Shown one piece after another: positions 34,201 to 46,529 of a DNA stretch of 50,699 nucleotides. The notes below the pieces were generated by a model that had not been told where the DNA came from, did not search any database, and saw nothing but the letters and a program-made list of their open reading frames with translations. The DNA is taken from contig NW_024468519.1 in NCBI RefSeq assembly GCF_001632365.1, forward strand, positions 82,662 through 133,360, written 5' to 3'. Origin of the DNA: Laetiporus sulphureus 93-53 (lineage: Eukaryota > Basidiomycota > Agaricomycetes > Polyporales > Laetiporaceae). The position numbers were made by a program, and so were the translations under genes. Numbering within the stretch: the stretch's first letter is position 1; each line of letters begins with the position of its first letter.

Positions 34201-36664
34201 GAAGCTGCCGGATGTCACTTCATGGACTCTCTGCGACTGGACCACACTCACATAGATATCCTGCAATACCTCCAGGCTTGATCGTAAAGAGCGGCTTTCG
34301 AGAGTCTCCATTTAGAGGCGCAGCAGATCTAGGTACATCCGAGCTCCAAGGTCTACTATCACTCCTATGCAGTCCCGCCTTTGGCCGCATTGGATGCTCA
34401 TCCTCACTTGGGGATTGAGCTCCTGTTTTCTCGCCACCTGCAGAGGACTTTGCAGGTGGTAATAGAATGTCCAGGAACCCCTCGATAACATAGAAAAGAC
34501 CTGTAAACGGAACACTTAGAGATTTCATCAGACAAATGGAAGCGCATGTACCTGTATTTCGCTCTCCTGCTTTTGCCAGGACTGAACCTGCGGGGAAAAA
34601 CAGGATCTCTACCTCGTTGTCCAAGCCACTCATGTGTCCTTCATCGTTAAGTGTGGAGGACATCCCAGTCATGCTGGACGCGGTATCATCACCCATTTGT
34701 AGCAACGTTAGCGACCCAAATGAAGACTTCGGAGGCCCACTTCTTGTGTCACTAGGAGATAGAACAGGTGATGTTTCGACAGAATCTTCGCCACTGATTG
34801 GTGGTTGCAGCAGTCCGATCGATTTCGCTATGCAGGACATTACCTCCTCTCGTAGATCGAATTCGTCAGCAGACATTCGCCTAATACGATTTTGGTTCTC
34901 GTTTATATGCGAGGCGCGTGGCTGCGCAGTTGTACGCGGATCATAGAGCGTGCTCATCCTACGCGACGGCGGCCCGGAAGATTCCGCAATCTGTCCCGTC
35001 GAAGTGAGCAAATCTCCAGCTTGTACCATCTGTCGCAGCGTTTGTCCTTTGAGTGCCGGTGGCTGGTACGTAGAGCTACCCTTGACTTTGTCTTGCACGT
35101 TCTGAGGCAGTAATGACGTTCTTGAGGAGTTCTCCGAGGATGAGGGCGGGCTGAAGTAGTCACTCTCAGTATCTGACTCCGCAGAGAGCGGGACACTGTC
35201 AAATCGTTGCCGAAGTTGCCTCAGTCCGCTCTCATAAAACACCTGCGGTAGTGGATGACACGCAAGTTCGTTGATAGCCTTCTCAGTGCGAAGGACCTCA
35301 GTAGTCAGACCCAGGTAGTTATGTGCGGCATTGAAAGTCACTCGCGAGAATCGAGTCAAGATTACTAGGATTAATGTTGATATCGGATCGGCGGCGATTT
35401 TAGCAATAGTCACTCACCTTGCACGATATGGGCAGTAGCTTTGGGGAATTTCTTTGTAAGTCCACGGAATGCCTCTGCTGGGATGACAGCCAGACTGCTA
35501 TCCTCTACAGCGCGGGCAACGACACTGTAATGATTGTCATGTCCCGTACTTGCGCTCGCACGAGGGTGAGCGGATGATGAGCGACGTGATGAATGCGGTT
35601 GTGAGAATTCTGCTGAAGAGGACCGGTAGAGGGGAGACGTCATGCCGTCAGGATGGATGGTCGAACCAGATGACGATATCGACGGCCTTCGTGCCCTAGA
35701 CACCGGGGATGGCAGGTCGAGATTCGAGACGTCAGAGTCAGATTCTTGAGGGTGACTTCGCAGCGGCGTCTGGCCTGCCGTGGAAAGCCCCACTGGTTCG
35801 AACTCTTCGTTATCTACATCTCGCCAACTGAGCTTGACATTCTCGGTGAAGAGACTGAGGATGGTGAACAAGCTGGAAAGCATTCCTCCCGAGCCCACTT
35901 CGTTCAATAGCTGGTAGCCATTCATATCCTCTTCATCCCATGCACCCGGTTGAGATGCGTCGCTTGGTAATCCTGTTCGTGCGTATACCTGAACGGAGCC
36001 GTCGATCACGCAGTAGAAGCTCTTATCCTGGTCCAAAGACAACGTGTCTCCCGCGATGAGTCGTCGTGTCTGCAGATGCCTTGCGAGTTCATGGAATACC
36101 TAGAAAACCATTAACTGCTTTCTGAGTCGAGAACAGGCGGTAGACGCACCGGTTTCTCGAGAAATCCAAACACTCGGACTGCCTGCAAGAACTCGTCCAA
36201 ATAATTATGAAAAGTGGACATATGATCTGGTGTGTTGACATCCGGATTGAGCTCCTGAGCATCTGCCTTGATCAGCGGAGGCTCCTTCAGCTTCGTATAT
36301 GTATTGAGATAGCGGAACCGGATCCAGTAGTTTAGGGCAACGGCCGAGAGCACGAACATGATAGCGAAGGACCAGAAGTTGAGCTGAGTAATATATCAGC
36401 ACCTCTGTACACACTTGGACGATAGAAAGCTCACCGTCAGGGTCATGGAATAAGACAATATCGCATAGATCCATCTCGGGATGGTGATGGTCACAAAAGC
36501 AGCGAGTGCTTTGATACAAGACAGCATCCATACTGTATCTTGTGTCAGCACATCTGGGGGCCACTTCAGCATGACTGAAACTTACGTATGACCCAGAAGA
36601 ACGCTGAGATCAGCATGACCAGAGGGTGCCTGCTATAATCCACAGACCTATCCGAGGCGTCCAT
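31212..36664 (-). CDS. NTE1: lysophospholipase NTE1 (patatin-like phospholipase with cNMP-binding domains)
   Basis: ER membrane enzyme that deacylates phosphatidylcholine to glycerophosphocholine (neuropathy target esterase family). The spliced reading begins [19 protein letters not shown] with hydrophobic segments at 36.3-36.65 kb ([32 protein letters not shown]). Three cyclic-nucleotide-binding-like domains follow: [14 protein letters not shown] near 36.0 kb, [14 protein letters not shown] near 34.48 kb and [14 protein letters not shown] near 33.9 kb, with a long Ser-rich linker between the first two. The patatin domain has the oxyanion motif [15 protein letters not shown] (about 32620-32668), the nucleophile GTSMG (Ser codon 32452-32454, just after an intron) and the catalytic Asp in VDGGY (31936-31938). 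The C-terminus [10 protein letters not shown] ends at 31212. Many short introns are present; I did not resolve every junction. It is probably intact. Confidence 0.93.
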
Positions 36665-37148
36665 CGTTGTACTATTGTTGAGTCTTTCTCAGATGAGGTT
36701 CAACTTTCTGGTCTTTGGAATACGTTTGGCCGTCCTCGAGTTAGCGCAGTGTGAGGAGCATGCCCGTACTCGTGGATTGGTGGTGACAATGCACAGAGAG
36801 CAGCCGCAGGCACTTCTTATTACGTCGCGATCAATTACTGCAGCGACTAAGCGCTCATCGTGCATCTCAGATCCAACGAATTGCAATAATCCCAACAAAG
36901 TGGGTTTATGCATATGAACATGAAACATAGCAAGATGGGTATATATTGGTAGTACACGAAGGTAGAAGCACACCGCTCGTCATACGAGTGATTAAGACAG
37001 CGCTCAGGGAGGGCAGGGGGGAACCAGAAGTTGCACAAGATGAATGGCGTCGGACATTCTGTCACTATAATCCAATGAAACGGAGAATTAGATACATCAT
37101 AGAACAAAGGAAACGGATGGCCGAAAGGCCCGCACTGCGAACATGAGA
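36665..37148. other. intergenic: NTE1 promoter and chitin synthase 3' region
   Basis: 484 bp between the NTE1 start and the chitin synthase stop on the same strand. No gene was recognised. Confidence 0.4.
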
Positions 37149-40100
37149 TTAGCTTGAAGCTGGAGGAGCATAGAATGGCATATAGACATACAGGCAGTAG
37201 AACAGGAACGTGAGGTATGGGTTGAAGGTGTCATCCTCTCTGAGCAGGCTATCGGCCCAGTTCTGGAAGGTAGTCGACGTGAACACCAAGATCAACACCC
37301 TGAAGAATGACCTGTCAACTCGAGAAATGACGATATTACTTGGCAACGCACATATTCGTTGCAATCCAGGACAAAACGACATTCGTCCGTAAGTTGCGAT
37401 CGTGATCCGCCTGCTTCGTGGCCGCATCACGGTGTTCCTTCTCCTCAGGAGGCTTCACCGAAAGAGCGTAGCGGGATGCGTTCCACAGTTGGTCGACGTC
37501 TTCGCGTGCGGTGGGAAGTTCGACTTCCAGGACCTCTTTGCCGTTTGAATTCTTCACCTTCTTTGCACCGCCTAGGTCTTTAGCAGCGCCATTATCTCCC
37601 TTCGTTCCCCTATGTGAACATTAATCAGCGACGTCATTGAGGGCATGTTGATGTCGTAGACGGACCAGGTGACATCGTGCAGGTTGCACATGGCGTACAT
37701 CACTGACAGATACCTCGTCAAATCAACTTCGCAGACACACTCGTCTTCACTTACTCAAGATATTGACGTCTAGAGAGATGCGTTAGGTGCGCGACTGGAC
37801 CAAGAGGCAGCAACACTTACAACTAGGCAGCAAGAACATGTACTGGATGAAGGAAGTGAACATGTGCCACGGCTCCAGGTAGATGAAGGACGACAAGAAG
37901 TAGCATCCATATGTTGCCGCCAATGAAATAACGATGTCGCGGAAAGTCGAGCTGGTCTCAATGAGGCTACATGACGAACCCCGTTAGGAATATGTCACAT
38001 AGCTATGATGCGTCACTCACTTGTCGAAGTCCTTCCAGCCAGACAGGGTATGCGGGACCGCTTCATACACCGTATACGCAGCACACCACAGCGTAAGAAC
38101 ATTACAGAAGCCGAAGAGTAGCATGCAGAATGCGTAGATCCATTTCGAGCCCTGAGTGAAATATTATTAGTATTCGGAAGCTTTCGATTGGAGGAAGCTA
38201 CTGACCTGCGGCCGATTGCCAAGCGAACACACCGTTACCACGAAGATCAGAGCAATATACAGCTGCGAGAGAAGTCAATAAAGATCTCAAGAGCAACATG
38301 ACCGTGCGACCTTCAAGAAGACCTCGAAAACGGCAGCGCCCGCGCTCTTGCTGATCCAAGAGAAGGCATTCTCGGTGCTATTGCCGGACGTGGCGGTACC
38401 GACCAACTGAAAGCAGCGGCAATGAGTGCACATTATACGCTATGGTGACGGAGTGACTCACGAAGTAGAAAGTCAGATAGAAATTCGCCAAGGATATCCA
38501 GGTGAACAGGAGCTGAACGGCGTTGTAGATGAACTCAAACTGAACAGCATGATTAGCCACTGCGTGACTGAATGAGGTGTGAATAAGCACCTGGAGAAGC
38601 AACATCCTGAAAGGATTCTGTCCCGAAGTCCAAATCCTCCAGAAGAACACAGTAGAATGTACCGTGGCAAAAAGCGAGCCATTCAACCAGCGACGGCGCT
38701 GTGAGATGAATTCAGGGACCTGTGAAAGCAGTTAGTACTGGCCTTCAGTTGCACAAATGGCATGACATACAGTATTGGGGACATCTGTAGACGCCTTCGC
38801 GCTCTTCACATATTTCAGGCTATCCAATATACTGTGAGACAATGCTGAGGCAAATAGGGCCACGCAATGCACTTACATCCAAGCCTCCCTCTTCTTCGTT
38901 ACAATCTCAAAGCACAGAATTCGGTCCTCCGCAAGGTACATGTTCCGCTCTGAAATTGGCATATTGTGAACGCGTAGTCAAGGCGACACAGATGAGAGAC
39001 GCGTACCAAACAACCCTGCGCCGCTCGAGCCACCATGCATGGTCTCACCCCTGAAGTAGGAGGCCAACGGCCCCTTCCCATCCGGGCCGTTCTGCAAGGC
39101 CCTGTAACGGTATGCACTGAATGCACCAGGCAGCACGCTAATGTAGCCGAAGACGCTCTAAATTGGGTATTGTAAAAGTCCGCGCAAAACTGCAATTTCC
39201 CACTTACCTCCAGCGGCTTGTCGAGAATGTTGGACATCTTGTACTGCAGCGCAATTTGTGTAAATTGAAGCCAGAGACAGATTGCTATCGCCTATAACTT
39301 ACCTCAAAATTCTGTGAGGCTGCCAGCGGGCTTTTGATGATATCCCAGCAAGCGCGTCCTTTCTCGACGCAAATTCTAATGGAGGATCAGATACTGAATA
39401 CTGGTACTAATGATGCCGGATCACTTACTCCCCACATGCTCCGCCGACGTTAGAATGCCTGTCGAAGCCTATATGCCACATTCAAATAAGCATATAATGT
39501 ACGTGAACTGAGCTTGCTTGACTTACATTTCCAGAGATCGTAGATGGACGTCCCAGTCGGCTTGGTACCAACGTCCAAAAGCACGCAGACTACACAAATG
39601 GAGACGTCAGATCCCCCACAGGCTTATCCAATAATAGTATCACCATTTGGCTTGATGAGTGGACCGAAAGCGTTGAAGAACCACCGGTGGCTGTTCGTAG
39701 ATCAGCAGTGAAGCTCCGCAGAAATCTATGAATTTTACCGACCTGTTCAGTTTCTTCTTGTTCTGTTCCTTCAAGCAGAATATGATTTGTACAGGGCACG
39801 CCCCCGTCGAGACTTCACCCTTCTCTGATACAACCACATTTGAGGTGAATCTAGGAATAATCGATCAGCCGGAATATATGAGCTGGCAATAGAACTAAGC
39901 ATACTCGAAGATGTGCGCCGTGACGTCTTTGCCTCCAACGGTATCCTTGGCCACACCTTCCTGGTAACAGCCCATCTATATCGACATTTAAGAATGACAA
40001 TCCCTTCATTTTATATGACAGCTGAGTGATTTACCAAGGTCAAGACTTGGAGAGTGCGCTTGTTGACTTTGCTTCGACCATCGGACACGACGCATACAAC

Positions 40101-40879
40101 GACCTTCTTCCAGCCGTCGGGTCCCCACATCTTCGAACGAGTACGAGAGCAGAGGTGTGCAACATTTTTGAGGGCGCTGCGTCTAATAATAAGCGATGTC
40201 TTACGATCAAATCTCATATCACCTACGCGTTCATAGTGCGGAGAAACAGAATTTCGTCTTCGTTGTACATGGTCATTACAATGAACAGTTCTGTGTGACG
40301 CTTGTACAGATACGGCCTCAGAGAATACTTGTTGAGCATGAAATCGTCAGGATCACAAGTGGCCGCCGTGTACCGCAATTTGGTCATCTCTTCGACATGG
40401 TCCATGCCCTTGGGAACGATGAATGAGGGGGCCTGCATGTCCAGCACGAGATTGCCCTCCTGCAGCTCGACCTGCTTCACGGCGCGTTGTTTCAGCAGCT
40501 TCTCGCGGACAGCGGACCAGCCGATGCCCGGCCTGAGCTGCTGCATCGGCGGGTAATCCAGTTGATACTGGCTGTAATCGAGGGACGGGACAGGAGGGGT
40601 ATTGCGCAGATCGACCTGGCTCATTTCATAGCTCGGATTGAGGTGGGCCTGCGAGTTGGCCCAGGCACTCTTGTACGACTCGCCATCCCACTGTTGAGAG
40701 TTGTAAGTCTGCGCTGGGCTTTGGTAGTAACCTTGGCCGGTAGAATGAGGCTGCTGAACAGGAGGGGCAGGGGGATAGTCCGGCGCGAGACTGTTAGAGG
40801 TGGGAGGGTAATCTGGGTAGGCATTGTTGCCCGGACGAGGACGGTAAGGATCGTGCTGCGGTTGCGCGCGATAAGCCAT
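37149..40879 (-). CDS. chitin synthase (division 1, GT2)
   Basis: Plasma-membrane processive N-acetylglucosaminyltransferase that makes cell-wall chitin from UDP-GlcNAc. The N-terminal 110 or so residues are Pro/Gln/Tyr-rich and cytosolic ([17 protein letters not shown]). The catalytic region reads [82 protein letters not shown] and the signature [12 protein letters not shown] (about 38.68-38.73 kb). Several transmembrane segments follow ([43 protein letters not shown]). The motifs QEGVAK and QRRRW place it among classes I-III; I do not assign the class further. The start is ATG 40879 and the stop is at 37149-37151. Junctions checked in the first third, including intron 1 (acceptor GACGCAG), keep frame. 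Confidence 0.94.
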
Positions 40880-41998
40880 TGGGACGCGCGCAAGTTGGTA
40901 TCACGGAAGGAATGTACGGAGAAAGGAATGAACGAAGCTCGAGGGCGACGGGAGAGAAGACCAGGGACGAGGGGATGGGTATATTTCCAGCAGTGGGAGG
41001 GTATCAGCGTTGCCAGCGACACTGGTCGATGTTAGAGTTGCAGCCTCAGGTTCCCTTCCTTCTAGAAATGGCAACTGTTGCCGTTCCCAAGCATCCATCC
41101 ATGGCGTGGCCATGCGCACGCCTTCACATCGCAGGCCGTCGTGAGGCCAAAGATCATGGGATAGATCTCGGGACACCATATTACGTGAATATCAATCGCA
41201 CAGAACAAGCTTTATGTAATTGCAAGGAGATGTACATGGAACTCGGAAACGACAGGCAACAGCACGATTCCGCAGCACACTGATCGCAAGGAAGCGTGCC
41301 TACATGCATCTACCCGGGGCACAAGCTTCTCAACTCAGGAACCGGAGGCAGCAACTCGACCGCTCATACCAACGAACCGGAAATATCACGCGGCGCAGGG
41401 CATCGGAAACGCATCAACGTAGCATCGACCTGCTTGACATGAACCATCGGTAGCACGACGCGTCGGACCATTGAAGCCATAAGCGCATAAAGGGCACCCG
41501 CCGGGTTCCGGGAGAAACTCGGTCAGCACGACACTTCACAACGTTCACATGCGCCTGACGCTGTGCAACAGAGAACGGGCAGCAAATGGGGACAAGTGTA
41601 TGCATAAGTCGCATGCATGCTAGTGCGCTTTATCCTAGGAGAGTTTGGGCCGCCGAGGCCTTAGAACGATCGTGTTCGTTCTCGATTCATCCGCGGATAT
41701 ACCTGACTGGCAGACTTCTGGCCCATTTGCAACGAGAGCAGCTCCTAAGGAAGCCAGTCCAGCCACACGGCTGAGCGAGAACGCAGAAGGAAGGGGAAGA
41801 ACGCCGGTACGGGTCAGCCATCGATGGGAGTGCCCACTGGCGTGCCGCTCAACAACAAATATTCCCACGCTCCTCAGCCCGCCACATTGCCTCCGCCGTT
41901 CTTCCTCCCTTGTACTCAACCCTCACTCACTCTCATCCCTCCACTCCCCAGCTAGCCACTAGCAATCGTCCTATCGTTTCAATCCTTTCTGTTTTACG
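40880..41998. promoter_or_regulatory. divergent promoter region, chitin synthase / casein kinase I
   Basis: About 1.1 kb with no convincing gene between two head-to-head genes. From about 41860 to 41990 the plus strand is a pyrimidine-rich tract (CTCAACCCTCACTCACTCTC and similar), as is common just upstream of the transcription start of strongly expressed fungal genes. The casein kinase leader probably starts near its end. Confidence 0.5.
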
Positions 41999-42309
41999 GT
42001 GAGTATTCATTGTTTTCCGATTCCTCGGTTTTATCCAGCATCGGGCAGCCATCATCGCCTCGCGGACGCCTCGCCGTCACGGCCGAGGGCTTGCATACCG
42101 ATGCCCCGTCCGCGTCCAGCTCACGACCGTCCTCGAGTGTATAGTTGTACTCGATCAAGGGCTGTTCATGCTCTGTGCAGTGCACAGAGTTTGTTGCTCC
42201 CAGGCCAGCGTCGTGCGGCTACCGACGCGTAACCGCCGCTCTCAGCTCTTTCTCTTCCCCTCATTCTTTGAATCCTTGAAACTTACCTTCATTTTTTGGT
42301 CAACTGCAG
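41999..42309 (+). other. candidate intron in the 5' leader of the casein kinase gene
   Basis: A donor GTGAGT at 41999 and a pyrimidine-preceded acceptor CAACTGCAG ending at 42309 bound a 311-nt intron that stops 11 nt before the ATG. Several short upstream ATGs lie inside it and would be removed by splicing. This is inferred from splice signals only. Confidence 0.5.
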
Positions 42310-42320
42310 TAAAATACCCA

Positions 42321-43582
42321 ATGGCCGACTCGTCATCGCTCAGATTGGACCTTCGGGTCGGTGGAAAGTACAGGCTGGGAAAGAAGATCGGTTCAGGCTC
42401 TTTCGGTGCGTCGAGGCGTGGCGTCTCATGTTCCGTGTGCTGTGGTATTAACATCAGGCAAAGGTGACATTTACCTTGGAGTGAACATCATCTCTGGCGA
42501 GGAGGTCGCCATCAAGCTCGAGTCTGTCAAGGCGAAGCACCCCCAGCTTGAGTACGAGTCCAAGGTGTATAAGACTTTGGCTGGCGGCGTCGGAGTCCCT
42601 TTTGTCCGATGGTTTGGAACGGAATGCGACTACAATGCCATGGTCATTGACCTCCTTGGCCCATCACTCGAGGATCTGTTCAACTTCTGCAACCGCAAGT
42701 TCAGCCTGAAGACCGTCCTTCTGCTGGCAGACCAGCTGGTACGTCATGCTCTTCGTCATTGTTCTTCATGGTCTTCCTCATACTCATGTGCGCCACGTCA
42801 GATATCCCGCATCGAGTACATACATTCGCGTAACTTCATACACCGTGACATCAAACCCGACAACTTCCTGATGGGTATCGGGAAGCGTGGCAACCAGGTC
42901 AACGTCATCGACTTTGGTCTCGCCAAGAAGTACAGAGACCCGAAGACTCATCTTCACATCCCCTATAGAGAGAACAAGAACCTGACAGGAACGGCTCGTT
43001 ACACGTCCATCAACACCCATTTGGGTGTCGAGCAGGCTCGCCGTGATGATCTTGAGTCTCTTGCATATGTGCTGATGTACTTCCTTCGAGGCGGACTGCC
43101 CTGGCAGGGCCTGAAGGCTGCTACCAAGAAGCAGAAATACGACCGTATCATGGAGAAGAAGATGACTACCCCAACGGACCTGCTTTGCCGTGGCTTCCCC
43201 AATGAGTTCGGCATTTTCCTCAATTATACTCGTGCCCTCCGCTTCGACGACAAGCCTGATTACTCCTACCTCCGCAAGCTGTTCCGAGACCTCTTCGTCC
43301 GTGAAGGCTACCAGTACGACTATGTCTTCGACTGGAGCGTCCACAGGAACCAAGAGGAGGGTGGAGCTAGTTCCAGCGCTAGAGGAACTGGTCGTCGCAA
43401 GGTCGTCCAGGAAGAAGAAGAGCCTCGCATGCCGGACCGGATGTAAGTTTCGACGATCAACACATGCGCTATGGTCGTGTTTTGATCATCGCTATCTCAG
43501 GTTGCGCTCGCACACTCGCCAGCAGCAGCAGGCAGCTGCCGGTGCGGTCGGTCAGCAGAGGATCAACCGCGGAGACTGGTAA
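42321..43582 (+). CDS. HRR25: casein kinase I, HRR25/CK1-delta type
   Basis: Serine/threonine protein kinase of the CK1 family, acting in DNA repair signalling, ribosome assembly, vesicle traffic and autophagy in other fungi. Exons 42321-42405, 42464-42738, 42802-43442 and 43501-43582; 360 residues. The glycine loop [13 protein letters not shown] spans intron 1. Other motifs are VAIKLE (catalytic Lys), [14 protein letters not shown], the catalytic loop [23 protein letters not shown], and the CK1-specific [13 protein letters not shown] in place of APE. The tail is short and Gln/Ala-rich ([10 protein letters not shown]) and ends in Trp. No terminal Cys pair is present, so it is the soluble HRR25/delta type and not the palmitoylated YCK type. 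Confidence 0.95.
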
Positions 43583-45259
43583 ACCCTTTCGGCCACAATG
43601 AGGGGTTTTGGTCTCTTGAGCGCGTCCGGAGTACGACCGAGCATGGGGGCGGAGGGAAGGTGAAGGGAGAACTGCTCGGTTTTATTTTTGGTCGCCTGTC
43701 GTGTTTGGCGCCACGGTTGTCGATTTAACATATTGGTCCACGGCGCTCTTGGAGAAGAACAAGATAGGGGCAGTCCATGGAATTTGCGTGGTGGGAGCAG
43801 GTCCGGTCCGTCGAGGTCGTAGAAGCTTGCAAACGACATCCAGCCTTTCGACCGACTATGACCTGGTCATTGTTCCGCTCGTTCACACCACACATATCCT
43901 GGCTTGCGGACAACTCATCATCTCCGCATTCGCCCATCCTTACTAGAATTCTTCGCCAAGGGACCGCTTGCCACACGCCCGCTGGTCGTCATGCGCCATA
44001 TCGCCTCGGTTTTGTTCCCATACGGACGCTCGTTTCTTTTCAAGCCCTTCTCCCAGAGATCCTCCTTTCGAGGGTTGATGTGGGGATTGGCTGTCCTATT
44101 CCCACCGTCGTGCAAGAGATTTCCCTCGCGCCGTATGTTGCGATGTTAGTGTTCGTGCAAGTCCCACTCCATCACGTTCCAGTGTCTGTATATACAAACC
44201 ACATCACCCACCCCGTTCCTTTCCACGTCTCCTTTTCCCTGGTCATCTCTTTGTCCCTACACGCATACGTTGCTTGATCTTGTTATCCTCTTATCTTCCA
44301 CTTCTTCGGTACTCGGCCGTCACGTTGGTTGGGTCTGGTGAAGGCGCGTTGGATGGGAGAGGGCGCCGCGTCTGATCTCGTTGGATGGTGGGAGGATTGG
44401 GAGGGAAGGTTGATGGAGTACGGAAAGATCAAGTGAAGCTGTCGGTATCGCCCCACTCTCTCATAAGTCGCATCTGTCAACATGGCCTTTATACCACCCT
44501 CCTCTGCCGGATATCTCTGATCAGGCGCGTCTCTTCCCTCTGTCTGTACTGTGTGCTCGAGCTATCTGCAAATCCCTGTTCGTAGCTTACGTGCAGTCCT
44601 AATGTATGTTTGGACTATGTGTGCCACAAATGTGTGCGATATCAAACCAACAGTCGCGATGCCTCGTCTGATTGTTGACCGTAGAATGGCTGTCTCTCCC
44701 AACTTGACTGATTGACGTGTCGCATGATCATCAAGCGACGTCGAGCATGAGATGCTGATATGTTGCAAAATTTGCCAGCATGCTTGCGCTCGAATGAGAA
44801 TGAATATTCTGAGGTAGTGGGCCTATGTAGGACCGCCCGCGCAGGGCTGGGGCCTGCCGATCTCGGTAGAATCTGTATCTGGGATGCGATCAATTTAGAT
44901 CCGCGGCAGCACGTGGGCGATGAGGGGAACTGGGCAGAGTCTGGTGCAGACAGCGTTAACGGTTGTAGCAGCAACAGCAACACCTCAGTTCGTTGTTCCC
45001 GGCTCTCGGCTTGCAGCTTTCCTCCCACCATCTGCTCGCTGGTAAGGTGGACCTAGTCTGCCTCTTAATGTCCTTGCTGCATTTGCCGGACTAAGGGATA
45101 CACACTTTGAGTACGTTGCTTAACATAGTGCGTATCCCGACGCGCCCTCTCGTACATACATTCGTGCTCGGTGCTCACGGCTTCGTTGTTCACGCTCAGC
45201 CTTAATGCTCACATCGCAGTGCCTTTGACTTGGTTATCTTAGCTTACGAACGAACATAA
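43583..45259. other. 1.68 kb intergenic region
   Basis: No confident gene. The first part (to about 44300) is pyrimidine-rich on the plus strand and includes the casein kinase 3' untranslated region. An open frame at 43777-44277 looks like a by-product of that composition. The part before 45260 must hold the promoter of the next gene. Confidence 0.4.
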
Positions 45260-46498
45260 ATGCCTCGCACGACGGCCTCTGACGATGGCTCTTCGCACTA
45301 TTCGCCCACCTCTGCCGTGTCAACTCCTGCATGGGCTCCGCCACGGACCCCACTTACTCCTCACAAGCTCGCCAAGCTAGCCAACGCCTTGGGTGTATCG
45401 ACCCCTCTTCCTGCGATATCTTATAGCGCCACCCTGACCACCTCACCGCTGGTCCCTGCTTCGTCACTGTCGCCGTCGTCTTCGGATTACCTTCGACGCT
45501 CCCCTTCACCTTCCGCAGCATCAGTGCAGAGCTTCGCCTCTACTGCGTCATCAACGAAGTATCTGCTTCACGTAATTCCCCCTGCCCATTTACCGCACGA
45601 GTCTGATGCGCTTGACGAACCTGACCTTCTCCTACCACCATTCGGTGCATCGGGTTACCATATGCAGTTCCGTCGTGGCATCCTTGTTCCTGTGTATTCG
45701 ACGCTGTCGAGTCAGCTAGCGGCCATCGCGAAGGAATACGCGCTGCCGAGCACGGTCGGCCTAGTTTTATACCTCATCCTCACGTCTGGGCAACCCTCGA
45801 GTGGATGCCCCGATGATGGCACTGAACATGACGAGCCAGGTCCACGCATATCTGAAGACAGTTGGAGACGCATATGGCACCGCGTCGTTAAGGCAGAGAA
45901 AGAGGATAGCCTGCCGGCAGGTCCTCGACCCATCGGCCTGGGACTCGCAGCATCATCACCAGCAGCCACCTCATCGTTGCAAGACTCCTCTAATTCGTCT
46001 CTACGGCCATTTCTGTCACCCGGAAAGGTGGATCCGCCCTTGTCTGCGATCTCGATGACTCCCACTCCGTCGACAGCCTCCCATTCCGTTTTCTCCTCGC
46101 AATCTGGGATTGAACCCCCAGAATCCGTGTCTTCGGTCTCCGATATGGAAGGCCACGAACTGATCCTATCAGGCTTGCATTCGCCCGCGTTGATACCTAT
46201 CCTTGCGAAGTTTGAGTTCGACATCGACCGCCAGAAGGCCTCATGGTACGAGCCGTGGCTGAGGAGCAGGAAAGTCAATCAGGCAAAGCGTGCGGCAAGT
46301 AGATTGGAGTCCAGATTACGAGCCCAATCACGATCAGAGAAGAGTGAAGATGTTGGAGGCGAGGCTGAGGAAAGGAGTGCCCCATTTGATCTGGAGCTAG
46401 TAACACGGATGAGGGAGACCGAGTCTGTACCTGCCTTCCTGCGTGAGCTTCGCGCAGATGTTGCTGATGTCCACGAGGAGGGTTACACCCAGCTCGAG

Positions 46499-46529
<31 letters not shown>

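Noticed and set aside
40487..41035. 182-codon plus-strand frame across the chitin synthase start
   Set aside because: Opposite-strand shadow of the Pro/Gln-rich first exon of chitin synthase.
43777..44277. 166-codon open frame after the casein kinase gene
   Set aside because: Composition follows a pyrimidine-rich 3' region, no domain is recognisable and there is no start context.
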